Shown: positions 42,583-49,766 of the stretch, piece by piece
How positions within the stretch are numbered: position 1 is the first letter of the stretch
How the letters are laid out: the number at the start of each line of letters is the position of its first letter
From: PALSA-505 sp036267135
GTDB taxonomy: Bacteria; Actinomycetota; Actinomycetes; Streptosporangiales; Streptosporangiaceae
NCBI GenBank assembly: GCA_036267135.1
Contig: DATAWQ010000014.1
Coordinates: 1 to 64,000, forward strand
Direction: 5' to 3'
DNA: 64,000 nucleotides
Program-made: the position numbers and the translations under genes
Notes under the pieces: generated by a model
The model's database searches: none
Told to the model about the DNA's origin: nothing
Seen by the model: the letters and a program-made list of their open reading frames with translations, nothing else

Positions 42583-43262
42583 GGCGAGCCGCCTCCTGTC
42601 CGCTGCATGTCATGAGTAGTCGATGAATTCTTGATGTGTAGAGATGGTCGCGCTGGGTATGCCGGATGCCGATGAGGCCAACGATGCCGAACCCGCCGCT
42701 GGAGAGCGCGATCGGCTGGTGCGTATGACGCGGAGCCCGTGATGCCGGTGGGCCGCTGAACCCATGATGCCGCACTCTCGCCGAACCGGCGTGCTTGGTG
42801 TGGCTGGGCCGTCACGCCTCGCACCCAACTGTTGGTTGTTAGTTTTCTGAAAAAGAAGAGAACGTAGTCGCAGTAGGCACGGTGGACGGTGGGGACAACT
42901 GCCGTCGTCCCAGGCCGGACGGGCTGTGGGCGTCCACAGGGGATGTGGGTAGCGACCGGGCCGGCGGTGGTGGGCTGTGAGCCGGAGAGCCAGATGCCGC
43001 GTTTGTTCTTCCGTTCTCCCCCGCCCTTGCCGGGTTGTCGACCGGTTGCCCCGAACTTTTCCCCAGAGTTGTCCACAGGCTGTGTGCTCAGATTGGACGC
43101 CGCGAAGCGATTTACCCGGGTTGGCAAGGGCGTCATCCGGCCGTTTCCCCGTGTTCACCCAGGTAAGTCCCGTGTTCACCCAGGCAGTGCTGATTGAGCC
43201 AGTGCTGATTGAGCCAGTGCTGATTGATGCGGTGCTCGCCGAGCCCGTGTTCGCGGCCAGGC
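42583..43262. other. oriC: Presumed chromosomal origin oriC (dnaN-dnaA gap)
   Basis: A 680-bp gene-free stretch between dnaN and dnaA, the usual origin site in actinomycetes. DnaA-box candidates: TTGTCCACA (43069-43077, perfect to the Streptomyces consensus), TGGGGACAA (42890-42898, inverse of TTGTCCCCA) and GCGTCCACA (42930-42938). An AT-richer run around 42830-42870 could unwind. Far fewer boxes are visible than the ~19 known in Streptomyces. The right end holds tandem repeats. Confidence 0.7.
43148..43229. repeat. Tandem repeats next to dnaA 3' end
   Basis: CCCGTGTTCACCCAGG occurs at 43148-43163 and 43169-43184. It is followed by three 15-bp units CAGTGCTGATTGAGC at 43185-43229 (the last unit diverges at its final two or three bases). 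Confidence 0.85.
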
Positions 43263-44954
43263 TCATCCGGATCGGGCCTGCTGCTTGATCCGGTTGGTCA
43301 GCTCGGTCACCTGGTTGTAGATCGACCGGCGTTCCGCCATCAGCGAACGGATCTTGCGGTCCGCGTACATGACGGTCGTATGGTCGCGGCCGCCGAACTG
43401 CTGCCCGATTTTCGGCAGCGATAGGTCGGTGAGTTCCCGGCACAGATACATGGCGATCTGCCGCGCCGTGGCCAGCACACGGGACCGGGAAGTGCCGCAA
43501 AGGTCCTCAATGGACAGCCCGAAATAGGAGGCAGTCTGGCCCATAATGGTCGCTGCCGTGATCTGCGGGCCCGCCGACTCGGGGATGAGATCCTTCAGCA
43601 CGATCTCGGCCAGGCCCAGGTCCACGGACTGCCGGTTCAGGCTGGCGAACGCGGTGACCCGGATCAGCGCACCCTCGAGTTCGCGGATGTTGGTGGAGAT
43701 CCGGCTCGCGATGTACTCCAGCACCTCGTCCGGGGCGTTCAGTCCCTCTTGGTGTGCCTTCTTCCGCAAGATGGCGATGCGGGTTTCCAGTTCGGGCGGC
43801 TGGACATCGGTGAGCAGGCCCCACTCGAACCGGCTGCGCAGCCGGTCTTCCAGCGTCACCAAGCGCTTGGGCGCGCGGTCGCTGGAGATGACTATCTGCT
43901 TGCTGGCGTTGTGCAGCGTATTGAACGTGTGGAAGAACTCTTCCTGAGTTCCTTCCTTGTTTTCCAGGAACTGGATGTCGTCCACCAGCAGGACGTCGAC
44001 GTCACGATAGCGGCGCCGGAATCCGTCCTGCTTACCGTCCCTGATCATGTTGATGAAATCGTTGGTGAACTCTTCCGAGCTCACGTACCGCACCTTGACG
44101 CCCTGGTAGAAGCTCTGCGCGTAATGGCCGATGGCGTGCAGCAGGTGCGTCTTTCCCAGGCCGGAGTCGCCGTAGACGAACAGCGGGTTGTAGGCCTTGG
44201 CGGGCGCTTCGGCCACGGCCACCGCGGCGGCGTGGGCGAAGCGGTTGCTGGAGCCGATGACGAACGTCTCGAACGTGTACTTCGGGTTCAGCCGGGCCGC
44301 GCCGGGGCGCGGGTTCTGCTGGCCACCGCTTCCCCGCATCGCCGCCCCGGCAGGCGGGGGGGCGCCGCGGTCCGCGCCGTCCTGGCCGCGGACCGGCTGC
44401 GGCTGGCCCATCCGGGCGTCGCGTCCGGCCGGGCCGGAGAAGCCGTCGCTTCCGTCCCGCTCGGCGCGGTCGTTGCCGCCGGTGTGGCCGTGGCGGCCAG
44501 AGTGGCCCTCATGGTCACCGGGGTAGCCCCCGTGATCACCGGGAAGCCCGCTCTGGTTACCGAGGTGGGCAGAGCCGGGTCCTGGCCCCTGGTCCTGGCC
44601 GGGACCCATCCGCGGGCGGTGCGGGTCATCGGGCTGGTGCGCGTCGCGGCCCGCCTCGCCGGGCGGCACCGGCGCGCCGCCGGCGGCGGGGACGGCGGCG
44701 GCCGGGTCCACGGTCACGGCGAGCTGGATGGGACGGCCGAGTTCCCGCGACAGCGCGTGCGTGATCAGATTGCGCAGCCGCGTCTCGAGCTGTTCCTTGA
44801 CGAACTCGTTCGGGGTCGCGATCAGTGCCGTGTTCTCGACGAGGCCGAGCGGCCTGGTGAGCTTGAGCCACGCCCGCTGGTGCGGCTCGATCTGCATGCC
44901 GTTCAGGTCGTCAAGCGAGCGGGCCCATACCTCGGCGAGGTCTGTTTCGCTCAT
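43263..44954 (-). CDS. dnaA: Chromosomal replication initiator DnaA
   Basis: 563 residues. Domain I spans ~1-85. Domain II (~86-220) is long, rich in Gly, Asp, His and Pro (PGDHGGYPGDHEGHSG). The AAA+ domain III has Walker A GDSGLGKT (262-269) and Walker B VLLVDD (321-326). Domain IV ends with the DnaA-box-binding signature GGRDHTTVMYADRKI. DnaA binds DnaA boxes and melts the origin. It is transcribed toward dnaN; the leader contains an 18-bp tandem repeat. A long domain II is typical of Streptomyces-like genera. Confidence 0.98.
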   Translation of the reverse strand: MSETDLAEVWARSLDDLNGMQIEPHQRAWLKLTRPLGLVENTALIATPNEFVKEQLETRLRNLITHALSRELGRPIQLAVTVDPAAAVPAAGGAPVPPGEAGRDAHQPDDPHRPRMGPGQDQGPGPGSAHLGNQSGLPGDHGGYPGDHEGHSGRHGHTGGNDRAERDGSDGFSGPAGRDARMGQPQPVRGQDGADRGAPPPAGAAMRGSGGQQNPRPGAARLNPKYTFETFVIGSSNRFAHAAAVAVAEAPAKAYNPLFVYGDSGLGKTHLLHAIGHYAQSFYQGVKVRYVSSEEFTNDFINMIRDGKQDGFRRRYRDVDVLLVDDIQFLENKEGTQEEFFHTFNTLHNASKQIVISSDRAPKRLVTLEDRLRSRFEWGLLTDVQPPELETRIAILRKKAHQEGLNAPDEVLEYIASRISTNIRELEGALIRVTAFASLNRQSVDLGLAEIVLKDLIPESAGPQITAATIMGQTASYFGLSIEDLCGTSRSRVLATARQIAMYLCRELTDLSLPKIGQQFGGRDHTTVMYADRKIRSLMAERRSIYNQVTELTNRIKQQARSG

Positions 44955-44970
44955 GCTGTGCTCCTCGCTG

Positions 44971-45024
44971 GCCTCCGGGGCCCTGCTCGCCTCCGGGGCA
45001 CTGCTTGCCTCCGGGATGCTCCGT
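44971..45024. repeat. 18-bp tandem repeat in the dnaA leader
   Basis: GCCTCCGGGGCCCTGCTC (44971-44988), GCCTCCGGGGCACTGCTT (44989-45006) and a partial third copy (45007-45024). The array starts 17 bp before the dnaA start codon, so it lies in the mRNA leader. Confidence 0.8.
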
Positions 45025-45308
45025 CGTGCCCCTTCGGCTCGATCATGAGTTTTTCCACCTCACGCCCCCACTGCCGTCCAGAGCTTTCTATCCACAGGTT
45101 GTACACGCAATTGCGCAAACCGATGCCGGTCACCCTCAGTAGTTTCCTGAGCCCAATAGGTTTTCTTGAGTCCGCGCCCCGGGACCGGCTCCGGTTCTCC
45201 ACAGCCTAGGCGTCCTGCCTCCGGCGCGGTTGGCAAATGGCAGTGTTCTGGTAACCAGACGGCGAACCGCCCGTTCGGTCCGGCGCCTGGTTAGGTGCCC
45301 GGCTCGGT
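45025..45308. promoter_or_regulatory. dnaA-rpmH divergent gap with DnaA-box-like sites
   Basis: Candidate boxes CTATCCACA (45088-45096), TTGTACACG (45099-45107) and TTCTCCACA (45195-45203) lie upstream of dnaA, fitting autoregulation by DnaA or an extension of the origin. No ORF is supported here. Confidence 0.5.
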
Positions 45309-45337
45309 TTGACCGGTGGGAGGACGGCACCTAGGCT
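45309..45337 (+). promoter_or_regulatory. Vegetative promoter for rpmH
   Basis: TTGACC (45309-45314), a 17-bp spacer and TAGGCT (45332-45337) fit the principal sigma factor (HrdB) consensus. It points toward rpmH with a leader of about 110 nt. Confidence 0.65.
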
Positions 45338-45456
45338 GGTCGACCGGCCACCGGGTCGGGGCAGCGCTTATGTGGCTGCCCGGGCGGTGGGGCGTGAGCT
45401 GTAGTTTTACTGGGCGGAGAGATCCCCTACGCCGAGCACCGCATCTGGAGCCACAA

Positions 45457-45594
45457 GTGAGCAAGCGTACATTTCAGCCGAACAACCGCAAGCGCGCTAA
45501 GACGCACGGATTTCGCCTGCGCATGCGCACGCGTGCGGGGCGGGCCGTTCTCTCGGCGCGCAGGCGCAAAGGACGCGAGCGCATCAGCGCTTGA
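45457..45594 (+). CDS. rpmH: 50S ribosomal protein L34
   Basis: 45 residues from a GTG with GGAG upstream: SKRTFQPNNRKRAKTHGF then the usual Arg/Lys-rich tail ending RRRKGRERISA. It is divergent from dnaA and first in the rpmH-rnpA-yidD-yidC-jag-rsmG series. Confidence 0.98.
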   Translation: MSKRTFQPNNRKRAKTHGFRLRMRTRAGRAVLSARRRKGRERISA

Positions 45595-45600
45595 CGAGAT

Positions 45601-45660
45601 CTGGGCCTGACAAGACCTGGGCCTGACAAGACCTGGGCCTGACAAGACCTGGGCCTGACC
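45601..45660. repeat. 16-bp tandem repeat between rpmH and rnpA
   Basis: CTGGGCCTGACAAGAC is repeated three times exactly (45601-45648), with a partial fourth copy to 45660. It lies in the intercistronic leader of rnpA. Confidence 0.9.
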
Positions 45661-45731
45661 TGGGTTGGGCTTGACGAGGTCAGGCCTGAACCTTGCAGAT
45701 AACGGCCTGTCGCCGGGTAGGGGTCTGGCAG

Positions 45732-46094
45732 ATGCTCCCCGTGGAAGCACGGATGCGACGGCCGGCGGAATTTACCATGACCGTGCGGCAAGGCAGCCGG
45801 TCGGGCCGCCGGACGGTGACCGGGCACCTGCTGGTCCGCGCTGACCGCGACGAGCCGGCCCGGGTCGGGTTCGTGGTGAGCCGGGCCGTGGGCAACGCGG
45901 TCACCCGGAATAAGGTGCGCCGCAGGCTCAGACATATAGCCCGCGGTTATCTGAATTTCCTCCCGGGAGGTAGCCTGCTTGTTGTCCGCGCCAATCCCCT
46001 GGCCGCGGCCGCCCGCCAGTCGGATCTTGCCGCCGAGTTCGATCTGGTACTCGGCACATTGCTGCGGCGGCAGGTAGGGGCATCGCACCGGTGA
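45732..46094 (+). CDS. rnpA: Ribonuclease P protein component
   Basis: 120 residues from the ATG at 45732 (MLPVEARMRRPAEF); an in-frame upstream ATG at 45693 adds an atypical tail. The core shows VGFVVSRAVGNAVTRNKVRR with the RNR motif region (TRNKVRRRLR). It binds the RNase P RNA and tRNA precursors. The stop overlaps yidD (GTGA). Confidence 0.95.
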   Translation: MLPVEARMRRPAEFTMTVRQGSRSGRRTVTGHLLVRADRDEPARVGFVVSRAVGNAVTRNKVRRRLRHIARGYLNFLPGGSLLVVRANPLAAAARQSDLAAEFDLVLGTLLRRQVGASHR

Positions 46095-46381
46095 CGACGC
46101 AGGAGCACACTGTGCGGTCCGCGCGCGGACCAGATCCTGTGGCCCGGCTGCTCATGCTCCTGGTGACCGGCTACCGGCGGAGTGTGGGCGCGCTGCTCAT
46201 GCCCAGGTGCCGGTTCGCACCCTCGTGCAGTGCCTACGCGCTCGGCGCGCTGGCCGAGCACGGCGCACTGCGCGGCACCTGGCTGGCGGTGCGCCGGATC
46301 GGCCGGTGTCACCCGTTCCATCCGGGCGGTTACGACCCGGTTCCGCCGCACGCGATGCGGGACGGCGGGTCATGTCGATGA
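46091..46381 (+). CDS. yidD: Membrane protein insertion efficiency factor YidD
   Basis: 96 residues. The conserved core reads CRFAPSCSAYALGALAEHG then GRCHPFHPGGYDPVP. The GTG overlaps the rnpA stop. A small amphipathic inner-membrane-associated protein that aids YidC-dependent insertion. The 3' end runs into a 15-bp tandem repeat before yidC. Confidence 0.95.
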   Translation: MTTQEHTVRSARGPDPVARLLMLLVTGYRRSVGALLMPRCRFAPSCSAYALGALAEHGALRGTWLAVRRIGRCHPFHPGGYDPVPPHAMRDGGSCR

Positions 46382-46419
46382 AAGCAAGGTCCATGAAGGC
46401 GCGGTCGATGAAAGCGCGG
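46375..46419. repeat. 15-bp tandem repeat between yidD and yidC
   Basis: TCGATGAAAGCAAGG, TCCATGAAGGCGCGG and TCGATGAAAGCGCGG follow each other at 46375-46419. The first unit overlaps the yidD stop. In one frame it would read as SMKAR repeats, but no gene is supported. Confidence 0.85.
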
Positions 46420-46466
46420 TGCTGGCCAGAATGCAGAGCTGGCAGAGATGCAAGGGGAGCTAGCCA

Positions 46467-47771
46467 GTGACCATCGGCATTCTTGACCCGCTGTACGACG
46501 CCGTCGCGTGGCTGATCATGCACATCCACGCGATACTCGCCGTCCCGTTCGGCCCGGCGAGCGGGCTTACCTGGGTTCTGACCATCGTCGTGCTGGTCAT
46601 CTTGCTGCGGCTGCTCCTGCTCCCGCTGTTCGTCAAGCAGATGCACTCCCAGCGCAAGATGCTGGCGCTCGCGCCCCAGATGCAGGAACTGCGCAAGCGC
46701 TACAAGGGCGACAAGCAGAAGCTCAACGAAGAGATGATGAAGATGTACAAGGAGAACGGGGCCAACCCGCTCTCTGGATGTCTTCCGCTCGTCGCCCAGC
46801 TTCCCGTGTGGTTTGCCCTGCTGAACGTGCTGCGGGCCATGACGGAGAACAAGCCGCTGTACGGCATGACCTCGACGGTGGTGCACGAGGCGCTGCAGGC
46901 GCACATCTTCGGCGTCACCGTGGCCGACAAGTTCCTGTTCCAGGCCTCGACGACCAACACCAAGATCGTGATCGGCATCACCGTCGTGCTGAGCGCGGCC
47001 ACCACGTTCCTCACCGTGCGGCAGAGCATGAAGCGCGGCATGATGCAGACGCCGACCGTGGACGCGGACAACCCGATGGCCGGCGCGCAGAAGTACATGG
47101 CCTACATCGCGCCGCTGTTCGCGCTGAGCGGCCTGTACTGGCAGTTCGGCCTGGTGATCTACTGGCTGGCCTCGAACGTGTGGACTCTCGGCCAGCAGTA
47201 CTTCCTGTTCAAGAAGATCCCCCCGCTGAACGCGGCCGCCGCCACGGCAGGCCCCGCCGCCCCGGCCCCCCCGGTGAGGACCACGACCGTCAGGGCCCCA
47301 GGGGCGCCGACCGCCAGGCGGACCACCTCGGCCACAGGTGCGGCCAGGCCCACCGGCGCCGCGAGGTCCACGTCGACCACGGCCAGGCCGGCCGCCGGTA
47401 CCGCGAAGCCGCCCGCGGGCGGGGCGAAGCAGGCGGCCGGTGCGGCGAAGCAGGTGACCGGTGCGGCGAAGCAGGCCGCCGGCGGGGCCAAGCAGCCGGC
47501 CGGGACCGGCAAGCCGTCCGCGGCCACGCCCACGAAGCAGCCGACCGCCGCGAAACCGGCCGGATCGGGTAAGAAGCAGACCGCCGCGAAGACCGCCGCG
47601 GCCTCCCTGGGCATACCGCCGCCCCTGGCGAACGGCAGCGGCGGCAGGCTGCGCAAGCTGGTCGGCAAGCGGGCCGCCGAGCCGGAGCCTGAGCCCGAGC
47701 CGCAGGAGGTCACCATCGTCCGCCAGCAGCGGGTTAAGCAGTCGCGGAGCAAGCGCACGGGCAAGCGGTGA
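46467..47771 (+). CDS. yidC: Membrane protein insertase YidC
   Basis: 434 residues from a GTG with GGGGAG upstream. The YidC/Oxa1 core spans ~1-250 with five helices: the first near 30-53, then NPLSGCLPLVAQLPVWFAL and GLYWQFGLVIYWLASNVW. It inserts proteins into the membrane with or without Sec. The C-terminal ~180 residues are Ala/Lys/Pro/Thr-rich with GAAKQ-type repeats and a strongly basic end (QSRSKRTGKR), probably a ribosome- or RNA-binding tail. This tail is long for a YidC. Confidence 0.96.
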   Translation: MTIGILDPLYDAVAWLIMHIHAILAVPFGPASGLTWVLTIVVLVILLRLLLLPLFVKQMHSQRKMLALAPQMQELRKRYKGDKQKLNEEMMKMYKENGANPLSGCLPLVAQLPVWFALLNVLRAMTENKPLYGMTSTVVHEALQAHIFGVTVADKFLFQASTTNTKIVIGITVVLSAATTFLTVRQSMKRGMMQTPTVDADNPMAGAQKYMAYIAPLFALSGLYWQFGLVIYWLASNVWTLGQQYFLFKKIPPLNAAAATAGPAAPAPPVRTTTVRAPGAPTARRTTSATGAARPTGAARSTSTTARPAAGTAKPPAGGAKQAAGAAKQVTGAAKQAAGGAKQPAGTGKPSAATPTKQPTAAKPAGSGKKQTAAKTAAASLGIPPPLANGSGGRLRKLVGKRAAEPEPEPEPQEVTIVRQQRVKQSRSKRTGKR

Positions 47772-47877
47772 GCGATCCGCTCACACCCGGCCGCCTGGCC
47801 GGCCAGACTGCGATGTGCCGCCGCGACGGGTAATCTCGCGCGGTTATTGACGGCGTAGTGGGAACGGAGATCGTGTC

Positions 47878-48609
47878 ATGAGTCATGGGGAGAGCGCTGA
47901 CGTGGGCGTGGCCGGAGAGGTGCAACTGCCTGAGCTGCCCGAGGATGCCCTCGCCGAGGCCCCCGAGAGTGATCGAGCCGTCCCCGGGTTCGCCGAAGAC
48001 GAGCTGGACGACGAGTTCGACGACGATGGTGACGACGACGATGAGGAGTTCGCCGAAGATTCCGCCGGCGACGGCGAGGTGAATCTCAACGACCCGCCCT
48101 GGTCGGACGGGGAGCGCCGGCTGGATCAGGACGGCGAGGCCGAGGTCACCGTGGCCGACCTCGAGCAGGAGGGCGAGATAGCCGCCGACTACGTGGAGGC
48201 GCTGCTCGACATCGCCGACCTCGACGGCGACATCGACATGGACGTGGAGGGTGACCGGGCCCTCGTGTCGGTGGTCGGCGGGACGCTGGACGAGCTCATC
48301 GGGTCCAAGGGCGAGGTGCTCGAAGCACTGCAGGAGCTGACCAGGCTGGCGGTGCAGCGGCAGACCGGCCTGCGCACCAGGATGATGCTCGACGTGGGTG
48401 GCTACCGCGCCGACCGGCGGCAGGAGCTGACCGAGGTCGGCCGGGAAACGGCCGAAGAGGTGGCGAAGACCGGGACGCCCAAACGGCTGGCCCCGATGAC
48501 CGCCTTCGAGCGCAAGGTCGTGCACGACGCGGTGGCCGCCGCCGGGCTGCGCAGCGAATCCGAGGGTGAGGACCCCGATCGCCGCGTGGTCGTGTTTCCG
48601 GCCGGATGA
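47878..48609 (+). CDS. jag: Jag/KhpB RNA-binding protein (KH and R3H domains)
   Basis: 243 residues. The acidic N-terminus (~40-66, long Asp/Glu run) precedes a KH-II domain with GSKG (142-145), then LTRLAVQRQTGLRTRMMLDV, and an R3H domain (RLAPMTAFERKVVHDAV to RRVVVFPAG). In other bacteria it pairs with KhpA and affects cell-envelope mRNAs. It follows yidC by ~100 bp and overlaps rsmG (ATGA). Confidence 0.95.
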   Translation: MSHGESADVGVAGEVQLPELPEDALAEAPESDRAVPGFAEDELDDEFDDDGDDDDEEFAEDSAGDGEVNLNDPPWSDGERRLDQDGEAEVTVADLEQEGEIAADYVEALLDIADLDGDIDMDVEGDRALVSVVGGTLDELIGSKGEVLEALQELTRLAVQRQTGLRTRMMLDVGGYRADRRQELTEVGRETAEEVAKTGTPKRLAPMTAFERKVVHDAVAAAGLRSESEGEDPDRRVVVFPAG

Positions 48610-49400
48610 GGCTGGTCACCACGGCGAGCGCGGCGAGCGGGGCAGACGAGGAAGGCGCCTCAGAGCCAGACCCTGGGAGGGCGCCGGCTCACCCGGCCAC
48701 GGATGTGCCAGCCGCACCGGCGGTGGCGCGGGAGATTTTCGGTGCCACGTTCCCGCTGGCCGAGCGGTACGCAGAGATGCTGGCCGGGCCCGGTATCGTC
48801 CGCGGCCTGCTCGGCCCGCGCGAGGCGGAGCGGCTGTGGGAACGGCACCTGCTGAACAGCGCGCTGCTCGCCGAGTTGGTCCCGCGGCCTTCTACGCTGG
48901 TGGACATCGGCTCCGGAGCCGGGCTGCCCGGCCTGGTGCTGGCCATGCTGCTGCCCGACGTGAAAGTCACGCTGGTTGAGCCGATGGCCCGGCGAGTGCT
49001 CTTCCTCGGCGAGTGCGTCGCCGATCTGGGACTGGAGAACGTGACGATCCGGCGGGCGCGCGCGGAGGAGGTCACGAGCGAGTTCTCCGCCGACGTGGTC
49101 ACCGCCCGCGCGGTGGCTCCGCTGGACCGGCTGGCCGGCCTGGCTGTGCCGCTGGTGCGGCCGGGCGGGCTGGTGCTGGCGGTCAAGGGTGAGCGGGCCG
49201 TCGCCGAAGCCGCCGCGGCGGGCCCGGTGCTGCGCAAACTGGGGGTCGTTGACGTCGCGGTGGTGCAGGCCGGAACGGGTTGGGACTGTGCCTCGGTCAC
49301 TGTGGTCACGATGACGGTGGCCGTCCGGGCGGGAAAGAGCCGCCGGTCCCGGTCCGCGCCGAAACGGGCCCGGAATGGCGCGGGCAGAACCCGCCGTTAG
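48606..49400 (+). CDS. rsmG: 16S rRNA (guanine527-N7)-methyltransferase RsmG
   Basis: 264 residues; the ATG overlaps the jag stop. The N-terminal helical part contains LWERHLLNSALLAELVP, and the SAM motif VDIGSGAGLPGLVLAM follows, then VVTARAVAPLDRL. It methylates G527 of 16S rRNA; loss gives low-level streptomycin resistance. A basic tail (SRRSRSAPKRARNGAG) ends the protein. A strong terminator follows ~190 bp downstream. Confidence 0.96.
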   Translation: MRLVTTASAASGADEEGASEPDPGRAPAHPATDVPAAPAVAREIFGATFPLAERYAEMLAGPGIVRGLLGPREAERLWERHLLNSALLAELVPRPSTLVDIGSGAGLPGLVLAMLLPDVKVTLVEPMARRVLFLGECVADLGLENVTIRRARAEEVTSEFSADVVTARAVAPLDRLAGLAVPLVRPGGLVLAVKGERAVAEAAAAGPVLRKLGVVDVAVVQAGTGWDCASVTVVTMTVAVRAGKSRRSRSAPKRARNGAGRTRR

Positions 49401-49766
49401 GTGGCCGCTGGCTACTGGCTGGCTCGGCGCCCGGCTGTCCAGCGGTTCGCTGTCCGGGTGGTTCTGTGCTGGTTGGCTGGCTGGCCCGAAGTTCGGGCGG
49501 CGGACTGTGCGGACCGCTGCATCGTTGATAAGGGCGCGTCGCTGACGGTGCCGGTGCGCTGAGGATGCGACCGTGTTAGGGGTGCCGGCGGGACACCGGG
49601 CACCTTTGCCCGGTGTCCCGCCTAGCCGGCCTCGTTGTCGGGTAGGGTGCGCAGTTCGGGGCAGGGGAGTCTGCGGTGCCGGCGAGTGGCGCTGCCGCGG
49701 GGACGGCCCGGTGCCAGCGGTGCTCGGGGCCGCGGGACGAGCAATCGCTGGAGGAAAGGAGCTCGG
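49401..49766. other. rsmG-parA gap with strong terminator and parA leader
   Basis: No supported gene. The stretch is rich in GGCTGG repeats (49404-49480). It contains the hairpin at 49587-49622 and, at the right end, the parA ribosome site (GGAGGAAAGGAG). Confidence 0.7.
49587..49622 (+). terminator. Perfect 16-bp hairpin terminator
   Basis: GGCGGGACACCGGGCA (49587-49602), loop CCTT, and TGCCCGGTGTCCCGCC (49607-49622). It should end the rpmH-rsmG transcript. Confidence 0.85.

Noticed and set aside
39691..42615. 974-codon plus-strand ORF opposite dciA, recF and dnaN
   Set aside because: Runs antisense through three well-identified genes and has no recognisable domain.
43185..43229. CRISPR-like array next to dnaA
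   Set aside because: Units are 15 bp and directly adjacent, without spacers or cas genes; it is a tandem repeat.
42610..43500. Minus-strand ORFs across the dnaN-dnaA gap
   Set aside because: Low-complexity translation (SISTGSIST-like) generated by tandem repeats; the region fits a non-coding origin.
45601..45660. CRISPR or iteron array between rpmH and rnpA
   Set aside because: The 16-bp units have no spacers and no similarity to DnaA boxes; a simple tandem repeat explains it.
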